Below are positions 29,517 through 39,444 of a stretch of 42,442 nt of DNA, one piece after another. The position numbers and the translations under genes are program-made. The DNA is from Chara braunii (lineage: Eukaryota; Streptophyta; Charophyceae; Charales; Characeae). The first letter of the stretch is position 1; every line of letters starts with the position of its first letter. The notes beneath the pieces are model-generated. The model saw nothing but the letters and a program-made list of their open reading frames with translations, was not told the origin of the DNA and made no database searches. Location of the stretch: assembly GCA_003427395.1 (NCBI GenBank), contig BFEA01000104.1, forward strand, positions 445,707 through 488,148, written 5' to 3'.

Positions 29517-30542
29517 CTATCCTGGGGAAATGGGCGTCGGTAACGTCGATCTCCTCCTCCGACTCAGAACTCTCGCCCTCGGAGTCGATCCATCAGGCTC
29601 CCAGGCCTTCTTGTCGTCGTCTCTATGCCAACCCTCGTCGTCGAACTCACCCTCCACGCGATAAGGGCGAAGTCCGATCGCCTGGTAATAACGCCTCAAC
29701 GTATACTCGCGTATCAGGGGTCCGCCAAGGGTCTCTCTCCACAGACTCTCCCAATCCTTCGAAAAGAGCCTCCCTATACAGGTGATGTACTCCAGTCCTG
29801 TCTGAAGCTCACGATCCAGCCAACTCCAGACGTACGAGGGCAGCAACACTCCTCTCTCACAATCGTCTCCTAACGAGCGGATCAGCTCAATCAGTTGAAC
29901 CCTCTCGTCTCCCCAGTGAAGTCCTCCTGTCGCGAGAGAGTAGTATATATATTGCACGTCCAAACTACACCTGACGAACGTCTCAGGCTCCCTATAGGCG
30001 AGGTTCGCCTCCACTATACCTCCTACACCTCCGAAGACCGAGTCCACCACAAAGGAGGGGAGGTTAGCTCTCAGGCAGGTTCCCGAGTAAGGGAAGAACG
30101 CGTCTTGTGCTATCAAAAGCTCACCCGTAATATGGAGAGGCGGCCGATCGTGAAACAATGTCAACGGGTCTTGCCCGTCGTCCGCGCGAAACTCGTCAAC
30201 CTCCTGCTGTAGATAGCACTGAGCTCTATCAATGATCGCGCTAGACCCCCAGATCGCAAGACTCAAAACAACCTCCTTGGCCGCTTCCTCTTCTAAGTAA
30301 AGATAGGTCCCCACAACCCCACGCGTCTGATCTCCATACTCTCTCGTCAGATGTTGTCTGTATATCCACAGCCAAGCATCAGAGGCCAGAAAGACAGACC
30401 TCCACCGGAACTCCCTGTCGTGCCACTCACTAGGCCGCCCTGGGAGTGTAAGCTCTACCAGGCCACCCTCTATAAGCTCCGGGGCCTCTACCTCCCACGC
30501 ACGGTCAACCTCGTACACCTCTATGGCTTCGAACCGCAACAT
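29517..30542 (-). CDS. Beta-family protein, copy 1 (341 aa, unknown function)
   Basis: This is the longest intact ORF of the extra block and the first from the element 5' end. The frame is open from 30617, and the first ATG is at 30542. N-terminal FEAIEVYEVDRAWEVE and LVELTLPGRPSEW lead to LWIYRQHLTREYGD, GVVGTYLYLEEE, then FFPYSGTCLRANLPSFV and DERVQLIELIRSLGDD. The last 100 residues (from SYVWSWLDREL) are unique to this copy and end in an acidic then an arginine-rich tail (RARVLSRRRRS). Two other copies support it as a real family. No homology is recognised. Confidence 0.7.
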   Translation of the reverse strand: MLRFEAIEVYEVDRAWEVEAPELIEGGLVELTLPGRPSEWHDREFRWRSVFLASDAWLWIYRQHLTREYGDQTRGVVGTYLYLEEEAAKEVVLSLAIWGSSAIIDRAQCYLQQEVDEFRADDGQDPLTLFHDRPPLHITGELLIAQDAFFPYSGTCLRANLPSFVVDSVFGGVGGIVEANLAYREPETFVRCSLDVQYIYYSLATGGLHWGDERVQLIELIRSLGDDCERGVLLPSYVWSWLDRELQTGLEYITCIGRLFSKDWESLWRETLGGPLIREYTLRRYYQAIGLRPYRVEGEFDDEGWHRDDDKKAWEPDGSTPRARVLSRRRRSTLPTPISPG

Positions 30543-30630
30543 CCGACTAGCCGTCGTACATAGGGTTAGCCCTACAACGTCTGACAAGGGGTATGAGAGC
30601 AACGGATATCTATAACCCTAAGAAAAAATT

Positions 30631-30696
30631 CGGCAGCGCTTCGCCTCCCCCCGTAGGGATGGGGTTTTGGGAGGCGATCCCTGAGTAAACGCTACC
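30631..30696 (-). repeat. Leader repeat, copy R1, with a 9-bp stem
   Basis: It shares CCTCCCCCCGT(A)GGGATGGGG and the flanking GCAGC and GCTACC with R2 and R3. On the element strand TCGCCTCCC pairs perfectly with GGGAGGCGA around a loop containing CCCCATCCC, so a hairpin is likely. Confidence 0.75.
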
Positions 30697-31374
30697 TTGC
30701 TATGTCCTAACTGATGTCTATCATTACCCTGATATCTATAAGGCAGAATTACTGGCTCGAATTGAGCTAACGAGCCTTCTATTCAAGTTCCCTCGAATAG
30801 TAAGCGTGTGCACAATTCGAGTGAATAGTATTCTCAGCCCTCCCGCGCGCGCCCTCTGCCCGCAAGGGCTGCAAACAACTTAAGAACCTACAAAATGTTA
30901 ACCTGGAACTCTTTCCCTGATTTTTTCGAACCGTTTTTTATTTTTAAAGAATTTTAATAGTTTAAATTACAGAAAATTCAAAATCAGTCCCGAAATTGGA
31001 GGTACTCTGGCCCCAGAGTTCAAGGATGGCTGAAGAATGTCAGAGGGAATCAGTCTCGAATTTCCCTCATTCTCTCGACCTTTCCAAGGATTTTTACTAA
31101 ATTATTCAAAAAATAATTCGTAAAAATTCAATAAGAATGACTTGATTTACTTACCCTCTGTAATTTTCCTTTGGTCTTTCTCCCTTATCCCTACCTTTTT
31201 ATAGAATTTTCTATATTTATTAAAAATTCAAAATTTAATTAGACAAATTTTAAAGAGGGTCGAAATAATTCTTCTTTTTATTTTCTCATAATCAGGAGTA
31301 GGTTTTTACCTTAGTATGCCAAATTTTCTTGATTTATTTTTTATTAGAGTAATTTATGTGAATTTACAAAAATT

Positions 31375-31438
31375 TCAGCAGCATTTCGCCTCCCCCCGTT
31401 GGGATGGGGTTCGGGCGACGCCCTCAACAATGGCTACC
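31375..31438 (-). repeat. Leader repeat, copy R2
   Basis: This is the second copy of the 62-66-bp leader repeat, with CCTCCCCCCGT(T)GGGATGGGG and the terminal GCTACC. The hairpin stem is weaker than in R1 but the C-rich/G-rich complementarity remains. Confidence 0.75.
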
Positions 31439-31557
31439 GATGAGTAAAAATATAAGGAATGTTAAAAAGTTAATTTCCAGATTTTTACTGGATTTTCAAA
31501 GATTTTCAATAATTAAACTGAGAAAATTCAAGAAAAAGTCGGAAATATGAAAATTTT

Positions 31558-31622
31558 CGGCAGCAATTCCCCTCCCCCCCGTCGGGATGAGGTTTGGGAC
31601 AATCGTCCCTTAATCCGCTATC
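31558..31622 (-). repeat. Leader repeat, copy R3
   Basis: This is the most diverged copy, with CCTCCCCCCCGT(C)GGGATGAGG, preceded by CGGCAGCAATT and ending CGCTATC. It is nearest to the primer site in element order. Its hairpin pairing is partial. Confidence 0.7.
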
Positions 31623-32415
31623 GAAAAGGCCGGTAAAACAATTTTTAATCAATTAAAAACGAAAAATTACCCTTTTAATTTATTTTTGCTAATTTTTTTA
31701 TCAATAAGATATTTAAAATTATGGAAACACACAAAATTGTAAACTCTTGGGGATATTCAGTTTATTATAATTATTGGGGTTGTATCCGCCCCCTAAACCC
31801 CGAGTTAGGGTTTCACCCAACTAGGGTTCCCCCTAATTAGGGTTTTAGGTTCTTGCGAGCGCTTGCGCGCTCACCACAAACCCCCGATTATTGTAGGAAA
31901 ATTTTTGTTGAATTCTTATAAGTCCAAAGAGAAATCCTATCGGATTACTTTCTTTTTATTTCTTTTCTTTTAATTTTAACTGAAATTATAAAAAAATCAA
32001 ATTTTCTTTTTATTTTTGTTTTCTTTTTCTCTCTGTTCGATTCTGCAGTTAGTCCAATCAGCGTCCGTTTTTCCCGACCAATGTCTCAAAATGTCGGGAA
32101 AAACACAAGGACCAACTTTCGTCTGGGCGGTGTCCGCCTAATTCCTCGGTTTTCCGAAAAATAAATAAAACCGAAATTCGTTATTTTCTAAATTAAAATT
32201 AAAAAAACATAACAAATTCAATATCTCTTTTTCCCACCGTTAGAATTTCCGCAGGAACGAACCAAAATGTTCGCCTCGCCGAGAGGTCGAACTTTGCCTC
32301 CAGTGAAGCTCACGCGAAAACGCGCGGATTAGGAGATATTTGAAAAAAACTGAATTTGATATTAATAAATTTTAGAAAATATCAACTAATCAAACCAGTC
32401 ACAACTAATTACCTC

Positions 32416-32473
32416 CTGGCTAATTAGCCAGGGCACCCCCGTTGATTGGGGAAGGCCGAGGCCTTGGGGGTGC
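32416..32473 (-). promoter_or_regulatory. Palindrome and hairpin next to the primer site
   Basis: CCTGGCTAATTAGCCAGG (32416-32433) is a perfect 18-base palindrome. Directly beside it GCACCCCC (32434-32441) pairs with GGGGGTGC (32466-32473), and AAGGCC-GA-GGCCTT forms an inner stem. In element RNA these sit just downstream of the primer site, the usual place for dimerisation signals. The role is inferred. Confidence 0.6.
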
Positions 32474-32481
32474 TGTTCCCC

Positions 32482-32495
32482 TCCCCGGCAACGGC
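32482..32495 (-). promoter_or_regulatory. Primer binding site, tRNA-Asp type
   Basis: On the minus strand GCCGTTGCCGGGGA follows the LTR end (CAACA) after TTGAA. These 14 bases match the complement of the 3' acceptor/T-arm of plant tRNA-Asp(GTC), whose complement begins TGGCGCCGTTGCCGGGGAT, and a further GAAC matches downstream. The first bases (TTGAA instead of TGGC) are changed. It confirms that the element is read right to left. Confidence 0.75.
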
Positions 32496-32500
32496 TTCAA

Positions 32501-35500
32501 TGTTGTGAGGAAACCCGGGGAGGGGTCACCTACTGTTCGCTGAAGCCATGGGCTACAGCACCTGTCACTTCGCCGCGCCCGCTTCCGAGGTCCTCAGCAA
32601 CCAGCAGGGTGTTCAGGGTTTGTAATACCCGCCTCGTTCCCTCTCGAGAACGCTAGCGGGGACAGTTTTTGTATACCTTGACTGAGCTCGATTCTCAACG
32701 ATCGACAAATATTAAACGTGAATCAAAACAAGACTTCATTCGCTTTGTTTGGCAAATATGGCAGCAAGAGAAAATAAGTCATTTTCATCGAGATCAAAAA
32801 CTTAACAGCAAGCGAGAACAAGCCCTTTTCCCTGGCGATCAGCGGACACAGCTGCAAGTGCAAGCGAGCCCCTATTCATTGAAATCACCCAACTCAGCAG
32901 CAATCGTAAACACGTCTCTTTTCATAGGGTTCAACAGACTCAGCGGCAAGCAAAAACAAGTCCCTTTTCGTTGAGATCAACAGACTCAACAACAAGCGAG
33001 AACAAGTCCTTTTGGTCTCGATCGAGCTTGCCGTTAACCAGGCACTATGCTCTCAGATCAACAACAGAGTAAGTGAACTTTGAGGCCCCAAGACCATCCG
33101 TTTCAGTGAACAGTTGTAAGCCCGTTCCCACTCGACTCTCTTTATCTCTCACTACAGACCACTGTTTATTCCACTCAGATGCAGAGTCTTCTGGTCTGAT
33201 TGCTCTCTCTCGCTACGCTCACTCTCTCTCTCCCAGCCCACTTTCTTTTCCATTTTGTTTCGCTGACCACTCTTTCTTAGTCCACCCTTTTTTTCTTTTT
33301 TTCTTTTGTCTCCCTGATCTCTCTCTCTCAGTCAACTTTCTCCCTTCAGTTCGATACTCGAACAGCTCTACACGGAATGTGTGAGAAGGGAAAAGGGGAA
33401 GAAGTATGCACAATAATAAAAATAAATAGCGTAGGACAGGGGGCGAAGAAAATTGAACAGTGTTNGAGAATAGTCCAATGAGGGGCCAATTAGAGTGATA
33501 CAGTTNGAGTNTACCAGCAACTAAGTCGCANTTTCNANTCCAGCAAACTTGGATTTCGAATACCCCCAACAATCGACCAAGAGGCCCGTTTCAAAACCAT
33601 GCAGTGTACNGATCNNCAAACTCAGTCTTCGAATGTCNCACCGATCAAACAAGAAGNTCGTCTCAGTACCATGNGGTGAAACATNCCGCAAACTCAGCCT
33701 TCGAACGTTCCTACGATCAATCTTGAAGCCNGTTTCNATGAATCATCCTGCAATCTNTNTTCCTTGAACACTGGCNAGACGNTGNGCAAGCACGGCTCTG
33801 ATCGCTCCTCNGTTCACACTACGATGTNNGGCCAATGAGGAGACAAGATCGCGNGCATATCGGACACACNNTCACCNTCCCTTTGCGCGCGTACAGACGA
33901 TCCCCTCATTTAGAGGACTTCGAATGCTCTCGACTATCCTGCAGCGTGCCTCTAGGGAGGCGCTCCGACTCGTGCCCTCATGCTCGNTTAATTCATCTCG
34001 CCNAGTCGATTCACTTCCGAGCCTGATTTCTATCGCACCCCGGAGTGATNCAGTACAGTGCGTACTATTACCAAGACCACTTTCATTTAGNCCATCGCCA
34101 TTTACACAATCTCACCCTCAGTCCTCGCCTACCCTCAAAACTAGATTGTAAACCACNCAGGATTAGCCTTTTCTCGCTCTCGCGCTCACGTTTCTCGTCC
34201 GCTCTAATGGTCTTCTTTTCTCTCTTCTCTCTATGGCTCAGATCTTCGATTGCCTCTCCAACTTTTGGCGAGTTACTCTCTTCGCCCCTACCTCTTACGG
34301 TCGGGTGTGTACTCACTCGCCTTGCTTTCTCGCTCCCACTTCGAACGGATCATTCGTTGAGTGCAGCGCTTTCCAGGTACGTCTCCCCCACTCACACCAA
34401 CCGGGTCATTTCCAGCTTCGGTCGTAAACGCGCGTCTCGTTCTTCAGAATGGCACAAGAAAAGAAACTGTGTGCCCCGCTCCCTTTTTGCTTTTTGCTCG
34501 TCTCGTGCTCTCCCCTCCGCGATGTGTCCCAGCAAACAGTAGTCATTCGTCTCAAGTCTCACCCCTTCCACTATGGAATTTTCGTACCCCACGCGTGAGC
34601 TTCGAACACCTACACGTATATCGGTTGTCCTTCGCACCCTAGCTGCGGGGCTAGCTCGCTGTCCGTTTTCCCAGCAATCTCCTGTTGAACATTTACCGCC
34701 CAAGTCCCTTTCGATCCACCTTCGATGGGAGCTGAGTACGCCTGGCACGTCCGCCCCTTCTCACCGGCCCCGTCTCCAATTCTCTATCCCTCCATCATTG
34801 TATCCCCGACGCCCTACATCCGCCTGCCAGACGAGCTTTAGTGCGTAAGCTGCGGACACCAGGCACGCTCTCGGAGGCAGTCCTCTCTCCGCTTCTTCCT
34901 CGAACGTGGCCTTCCTCTTGTGACCACTCATCCCCCGGACGGCGCACNGTCGGTACCGACGNGGGNTGTGTANGCTTGNCGCNTTGACTNTTNTCCTCCG
35001 TCCGAATGAATGTCCCCCTTTGCTTCGGCCAACCCTCCTATATCCCCTCANTTTCATCCTAGTGGCAATACAACCCANACCGTCGGTACCCANTACGAGC
35101 AGGTCCCGGGACAAATAACAAGCGGCCCCAGTCACTCAGCCTGGTCCCCAAGTCATAGGTCCCAAGGGGTAAGACAGTGTCGCCCCCCCCTGATCTCAGC
35201 ACTTGGATCACATTACTACAAGTGCCCCATTGGTCCTGACATCCCAAAGGTCTATCGGCGACTGACTCAACTTTACGATCGGAGCGGCCATACCAGGATC
35301 ATTACCATACCGTTGATTATCAGAATAGACCTGCAATAAACATGCGTGGTCCAGGGTGGTCTCCCGGTTTTGTAGCGAGCCACACTAGTGTTGTGCCAGC
35401 CCAGTCACCCAGTCTGGCAAAAAATTGCAACGCGCAGCCCCAATACCATGTCGATGTCGAACTCAAATTTGCACCAACCCGAACCAGCATCCGTATCATA

Positions 35501-36886
35501 CCAACGCCAAACCCGAAATAAGTGGCTCGAACTGCGGCAATCTGTATGTGCTGGTGTCGAACCAGTCTTGAGCCAGCGTACCGCACCGAACCAATGTAAA
35601 GACCATACCGCACCAAATCTGAACCTGAATACCCTGAACCATACCGGTGTCAAGCCCGTTTCGAACCTGAAAACTAGTACCAGGTCGTTGTAGCATGTCG
35701 ACGCCGCACCGTGCACCCATTATCGTGACATTTCCGAACCTGTTACGAACCAAAATACTGTCCCGGAGGATGCCGAATGGAACCACTCAGTGCCGTACCC
35801 ATTCCGAACCTGAGAGTAATCCAGCAGCATGTACCACACCGATACCGACTTAGCACCGTACCTGAAATATGTCGAATACCGTAGAGTGTCGTTTTCCCGT
35901 AATAATACTGAAAGCTCCTCAAACCATGCGTCCGAACCGAGCCAACGGCAACATGGTCACAACGAGGCCGAGCAACACAATCATGGTAACATAGCGGTAA
36001 CACGTCGCCGCTCATCCATCCCGCACTCATAACTCACAGGTCGCGACGAGACTAGGAATTGGGGAAATCAGGTAAATCACGCGAGCAAATCTCAATCAGC
36101 GCAAAATAGTGAAGATTGTCAGACATGGAGTAAATAAATAATCCGAGGGTGTTTCCGATCTCGAATAAATTGAGCAAAATTACGTCATTCATTTAATAAT
36201 CATGATTTTTCTTCTTTATCATCATTTTTATTTATTTTTTCTATTTCTTAATTCCATTATCCGAAATAGCGATAATGAAAGCAATCTCGCCAAAAATAAA
36301 TCCCGATGAAATTCAATTAAATAACAAAAATTCTTTGTTTTCTTTTCTTTTATTGCTTTTGATCTCTTTTTTTTATGCTTTTTAATTCTATTATGAGAAA
36401 CATCGATAATTGAGGGCGACCCTATTTAAAATTAAATGCCAAAAATTTTAAATAAGTTAAAGAATATTCCGTCTTTCTCTTCTCTTCTTTTGTTTTTAAT
36501 TCTTTTTCCTATTTTTAATTTTAATATTAAAATTAATGAAATGTGAGGCTCCATTCTCTCGTCCATTGGACAACGTAAAAGGGCCTTGTAAAAGCCTATT
36601 CTCAAATTTTCGTCCCGCGGCTTGTCGTTTTCGGGAACAGGCTCGGAGCGGGCGGAAATGAGGTAGACAATAAGGTACCCGTCAGGGCAGCGAAGTGGTA
36701 GTCCTTCTCGCTAATTTTGAGGGTTAGTCTTGATGGTTGACGCACCCAAAATTAGGGGTGGTCTGACTACCCCTAATCTTTCCCGAATGGTCGGACAAAA
36801 GTCCCAACCGATTCTCTCTCAGATAACTTTTCTTAGGGTCAATTCCCAGGTATTAGGGTGACCGGCTGGCCTTCGGTCGCCCGACA
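32501..36886 (-). repeat. Right LTR (5' LTR of the giant element)
   Basis: It begins TGTTGTGAGG and ends CGACA in window sense, i.e. TG...CA in element sense. It matches 13109-17833 apart from the MITE and small gaps. It contains many N's at 33465-33870 and 34950-35100, and shares N positions with the left LTR at 33987-34157. The 46-bp, 70-bp and GGTTCGG-type repeat arrays are all present. No gene is called inside it. Confidence 0.95.
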
Positions 36887-37770
36887 GTGGGTTGGATACC
36901 TACTGCTCCCTCTCAGAAACATCCATAGATTGGGGTAAGTCTGTTTTTTTCCTCCCACCCCCCTAGATGTTGTGTGAGGACTGGGGCTTGCATAAAATCC
37001 TAGCTTACTCAGCTGATCGCTTCCTGGGTGTTCAAGTGTCTGTCAACGATTGCTCGGTGATGCGTGACGCTATTTTGGCCAAAAAGGTTTTGGCAAGAAT
37101 CTCTGGGTGGATCCGGAGTCATAAACTCTCGCTATATGGGAGGGCAAAGGTGCTCTCAGCAGCGGCCTTCTCACTGCTCTGGTTTCCTTTGTCAGTTCAC
37201 CTGTTGGGGTAGGGAGCTTACTCCCTCATCAAGAGGGCGGCGACACATTATCTGTGGAAACCAGCGACGTCCGAACATCGAGGGTTTTTTTCCAAGGTCG
37301 CATGGGAAATGGTCACCTCAGCTAGAGATTTTGGGGGGTTAGGCATTTTAGACCCCCTCTAACAGAACCTAACGCTCCTCTGTAAATGGGTTATATCAGA
37401 CACCTAGGATAACAGAGGGCGTTGTTGGGTCAAGATTGTGTTATATATCCTGCGTTTGGAATGGAGTCTCACCAATCACGAAGATGTGTGGCGGTGAATG
37501 TTTATCCCCTCTTACGCTCACCGCCGCCCTAAGTCAAGATTCGGGAAACATGTGCTTCGAGCATGGTATAAACTTTTCCCAGGGACAGGTGTCAAAGGCA
37601 AATATTTCTCGATCTGAATGCTCTTCTAAAAACAAAAGGGCCCTCTGCATGGAGAAGTAGACGATTGGATATCAAGCATGCTACTAGTAAGGGGGCTAGC
37701 TTGTAGGACGGAAATAGGGTACAGCAGCAGCGAAGATGGTGGCTCTGATGCAGTAAGTCTTGTAGGAGTG
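36887..37770 (+). pseudogene. LINE A reverse transcriptase, right part
   Basis: The frame continues from 13108 with LDTYCSLSETSIDWGKSVFF (the usual LINE pattern just after the ADD box). It passes TAG at 36964 and then gives FLGVQVS, AILAKKVLARISGW and HKLSLYGRAKVL, the conserved post-RT block. After 37210 the sequence decays into several frames. The split RT flanking a 23.8-kb insert is the best evidence for the insertion model. Confidence 0.85.
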
Positions 37771-37845
37771 AGGTAAAAAGCATCGATGGGGGGTTTCTGA
37801 GTCGTTTTCTAAACTTTGCTCATTCCTGAAGTTTGTCGTTCTAAT

Positions 37846-37930
37846 TTGCTAAGTAGTTCTAAACATCATTGACGGGGAGTAAAAAAAAATAATAATAATA
37901 AATAAAATTAAAAAAATTGCTAAGTAGTTC
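37846..37930 (+). mobile_element. Severely 5'-truncated LINE insertion (57 bp)
   Basis: TTGCTAAGTAGTTC occurs at 37846-37859 and 37917-37930, flanking 57 bases that end in an A-rich tail with (AAT)n. A direct repeat around a tailed fragment is what a heavily 5'-truncated LINE insertion leaves. Confidence 0.6.
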
Positions 37931-38301
37931 AATTTTTTTTAGCCAAAGCCGGGTAATGGCTCCGGTATCTCAAATATCCCAAATTTTTAAAACTTCTATG
38001 TAAAAATTTCCATATGGGACATTGGGCCCGGTTCCCAGCACGTGTTGCTCCCCACAAATAGATTGGAGCCTTGTTCCCATTAAAAAAAAAAAAAACACCT
38101 TCCACTAAGCAGGAGTTATGAACCAATTCCTGTTTGAAAACCCCCTGATCCTTCAGAAGGATGGGTATAAGAGGAAGTATGGGATATCTTCATCAGACTC
38201 CTCAAGGAGGGACCCCTTTCGGGGTCAGAAGAATGAAATGCTATAGACTGGGTATGTTTTTAGGGTCTTTACGGTTTTAATTGGTTAATAGGGGAACGAA
38301 A
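37931..38301. other. LINE A 3' end and LINE B 5' region
   Basis: No gene is visible. A run of 14 A's (38082-38095) may be the LINE A tail. After it comes a short hairpin (GGGACCCCTTTCGGGGTC near 38210) and the first LINE B sequence. Confidence 0.4.
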
Positions 38302-39443
38302 ATGAATTTTATCAGGGCCTCGTATGGTAGGGATAAAAATTGGGCAAAAGGGAAGAGAAAGGTTGATCTTGACATGCGATCTTTGAATGTAAATGACCTT
38401 GCATCAGCCTCTCCATCAAAGAAACAAGCCATCTGGGACCAGATCAGGGAGGTGGAGGGTAGGGACTGGCCGGACGCAATCTGTGTCCAAGAAACCCACC
38501 TGATGGACTCCACAGAACATCATCGAGTGCACAAAGATGTATGACCCTACCAAGCCTTTCGAGCTCACGCTCCGTGGTCGGGGAGTGCTGGGGTGGCCAT
38601 TTGGCTACCCCCGGACTCACGCATTGACCCGCTCAATTGGGTCGTGGATCAAGAGGAAGGAAGATGGGTGCATGTTCTGACGATGTTAGAACTAGAGGTG
38701 GTGGCTATCTTCCAAACTTGAATGAGGCGGGAGCCAGAGTCGTTTTTTTTTAGTCAATTAAGGAGCGCGTCCCGCAGGGTATGCCAATCATGTTGGCAAA
38801 AGATTTTCACGCGGCCCCGAATCGGTGGCTGGACAGATGGAAAATTTCATCCCCATGCCCAGTATATATCGAAATGGATGAACGCACCATATCACACCTC
38901 TATTTGTCGTTAGGAGTATATGACACTTATCGCAGATCGCACCTGCTTCAGAAAAAAACGGGTCACAAAGGATCTCTAGATCGCACATTAACTTGATCCT
39001 TGCTTCAGAAGATTTAGAAAGGACCTTGCAAATTGTTGAAATCTTCCCACAGAGCCCGTATCCTGGGGTGGAGCACGCGATGTGTGTCACTATCTTTTCG
39101 TTCTGCAAACGGTCGGATCAAGGGTTTGGCTATTATAAACTAAATACATCGTTATTGTCACTTTCAATGTTCCAGACACATATCAAAGAAATCCTGCTTT
39201 AGAAAAAAATGGGTTACAAAGGATCTCTAGATCACGCATCGACCCGATCCTTGCTTCGGAAGATTTAGAAGGGGCCTTGCAAATTGTTGAAATCTTCTCA
39301 CAAAGCCCGTATCCTGGGCTCGACCATGCGATGTGTGTCACTATCTTTTCGTTCCGCTAACGACCCGATCAAGGGTCTGACTATTATAAACTAAATACAT
39401 TGTTATTGTCACTTCCAATGTTCCAGACACATATCAAAGAAAC
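38302..39443 (+). pseudogene. LINE B endonuclease (APE-type)
   Basis: Landmarks are DLDMRSLNVNDLASASPSKK, DAICVQETHLMD (metal-binding Glu), AGVAIWLP, ELEVVAIFQT, MLAKDFHAAPNRW (degenerate GDFNA box) and IDLILASEDL. The His of the late (S)DH motif is at GVEHAMCV. Stops at 38542 and 38719, and a frameshift at the T8 run (38741-38748), break it. The 3' part is tandemly duplicated. Confidence 0.8.
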
Positions 39444-39444
39444 C
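38942..39444 (+). repeat. 251-bp tandem duplication in LINE B
   Basis: Two units (38942-39192 and 39193-about 39444) begin CCTGCTT(C/T)AGAAAAAAA and end ACACATATCAAAGAAA, with scattered substitutions. The period is 251, not a multiple of three, so it shifts frame. Differences between units show that the duplication is not recent. Confidence 0.9.

Larger units (their letters stand above)
30618..32481 (-). promoter_or_regulatory. Leader (5' UTR) of the giant element, AT-rich with structured repeats
   Basis: No gene is visible over 1.9 kb between the primer site and the first extra ORF. The background is AT-rich. Against it stand three GC-rich repeats (separate entries), a run of degenerate TTAGGGTTT-like words (31803-31850), a GTTTTTCCCGAC inverted repeat (32067-32078 and 32093-32104, 14-base loop) and palindromes next to the primer site. 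A long structured leader between primer site and coding region is where packaging and dimerisation signals lie in retroelements. Confidence 0.6.
13109..36886 (-). mobile_element. Giant (23.8 kb) Ty3-like LTR retrotransposon with an extra ORF block
   Basis: Matching LTRs (4725 and 4386 bp) bound the element, and pol and the primer site show it runs right to left. The flanks are GTAG (13105-13108) and GTGG (36887-36890), a 4-bp duplication with one change. Removing the element plus one copy restores the LINE RT frame exactly. Element order is: 5' LTR (right), tRNA-Asp primer site, structured leader, 7.2 kb of small ORFs in repeated families, zinc knuckle-protease, RT, RNase H-integrase, 3' LTR (left). 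It carries two later MITE insertions. Pol is broken, so this copy is defective. Size and LTR length recall plant Ogre-type elements, but the extra ORFs do not resemble what I know of those. Confidence 0.93.
7322..38095 (+). mobile_element. LINE A, one non-LTR retrotransposon split by three insertions
   Basis: Pieces at 7322-7672, 9914-12158, 12370-13108 and 36887-about 38095 read in order as a single + strand LINE: ORF1-like acidic region, APE-type endonuclease, reverse transcriptase, and the post-RT conserved segment. Each gap is an insertion: a poly(A) retrocopy with a 15-bp duplication, a MITE, and a giant LTR element with a 4-bp duplication. Reading frame is kept across the first and third junctions once the insert and one copy of its duplication are ignored. 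A run of 14 A's (38082-38095) may be the LINE tail. The 5' end is uncertain. Many stops and frameshifts show an old copy. Confidence 0.75.

Noticed and set aside
23129-30563. Plus-strand ORFs across the extra block
   Set aside because: They are shorter shadows of the minus-strand families, and no repeated-copy conservation is visible in these frames.
31800-31850. Interstitial telomere repeat
   Set aside because: Only a few degenerate TTAGGGTTT-like words are present, not an array.
32470-32500. tRNA-Asp gene
   Set aside because: Only the 3' arm (about 14-18 bases) matches, and the rest of a cloverleaf is absent. It fits a primer binding site.
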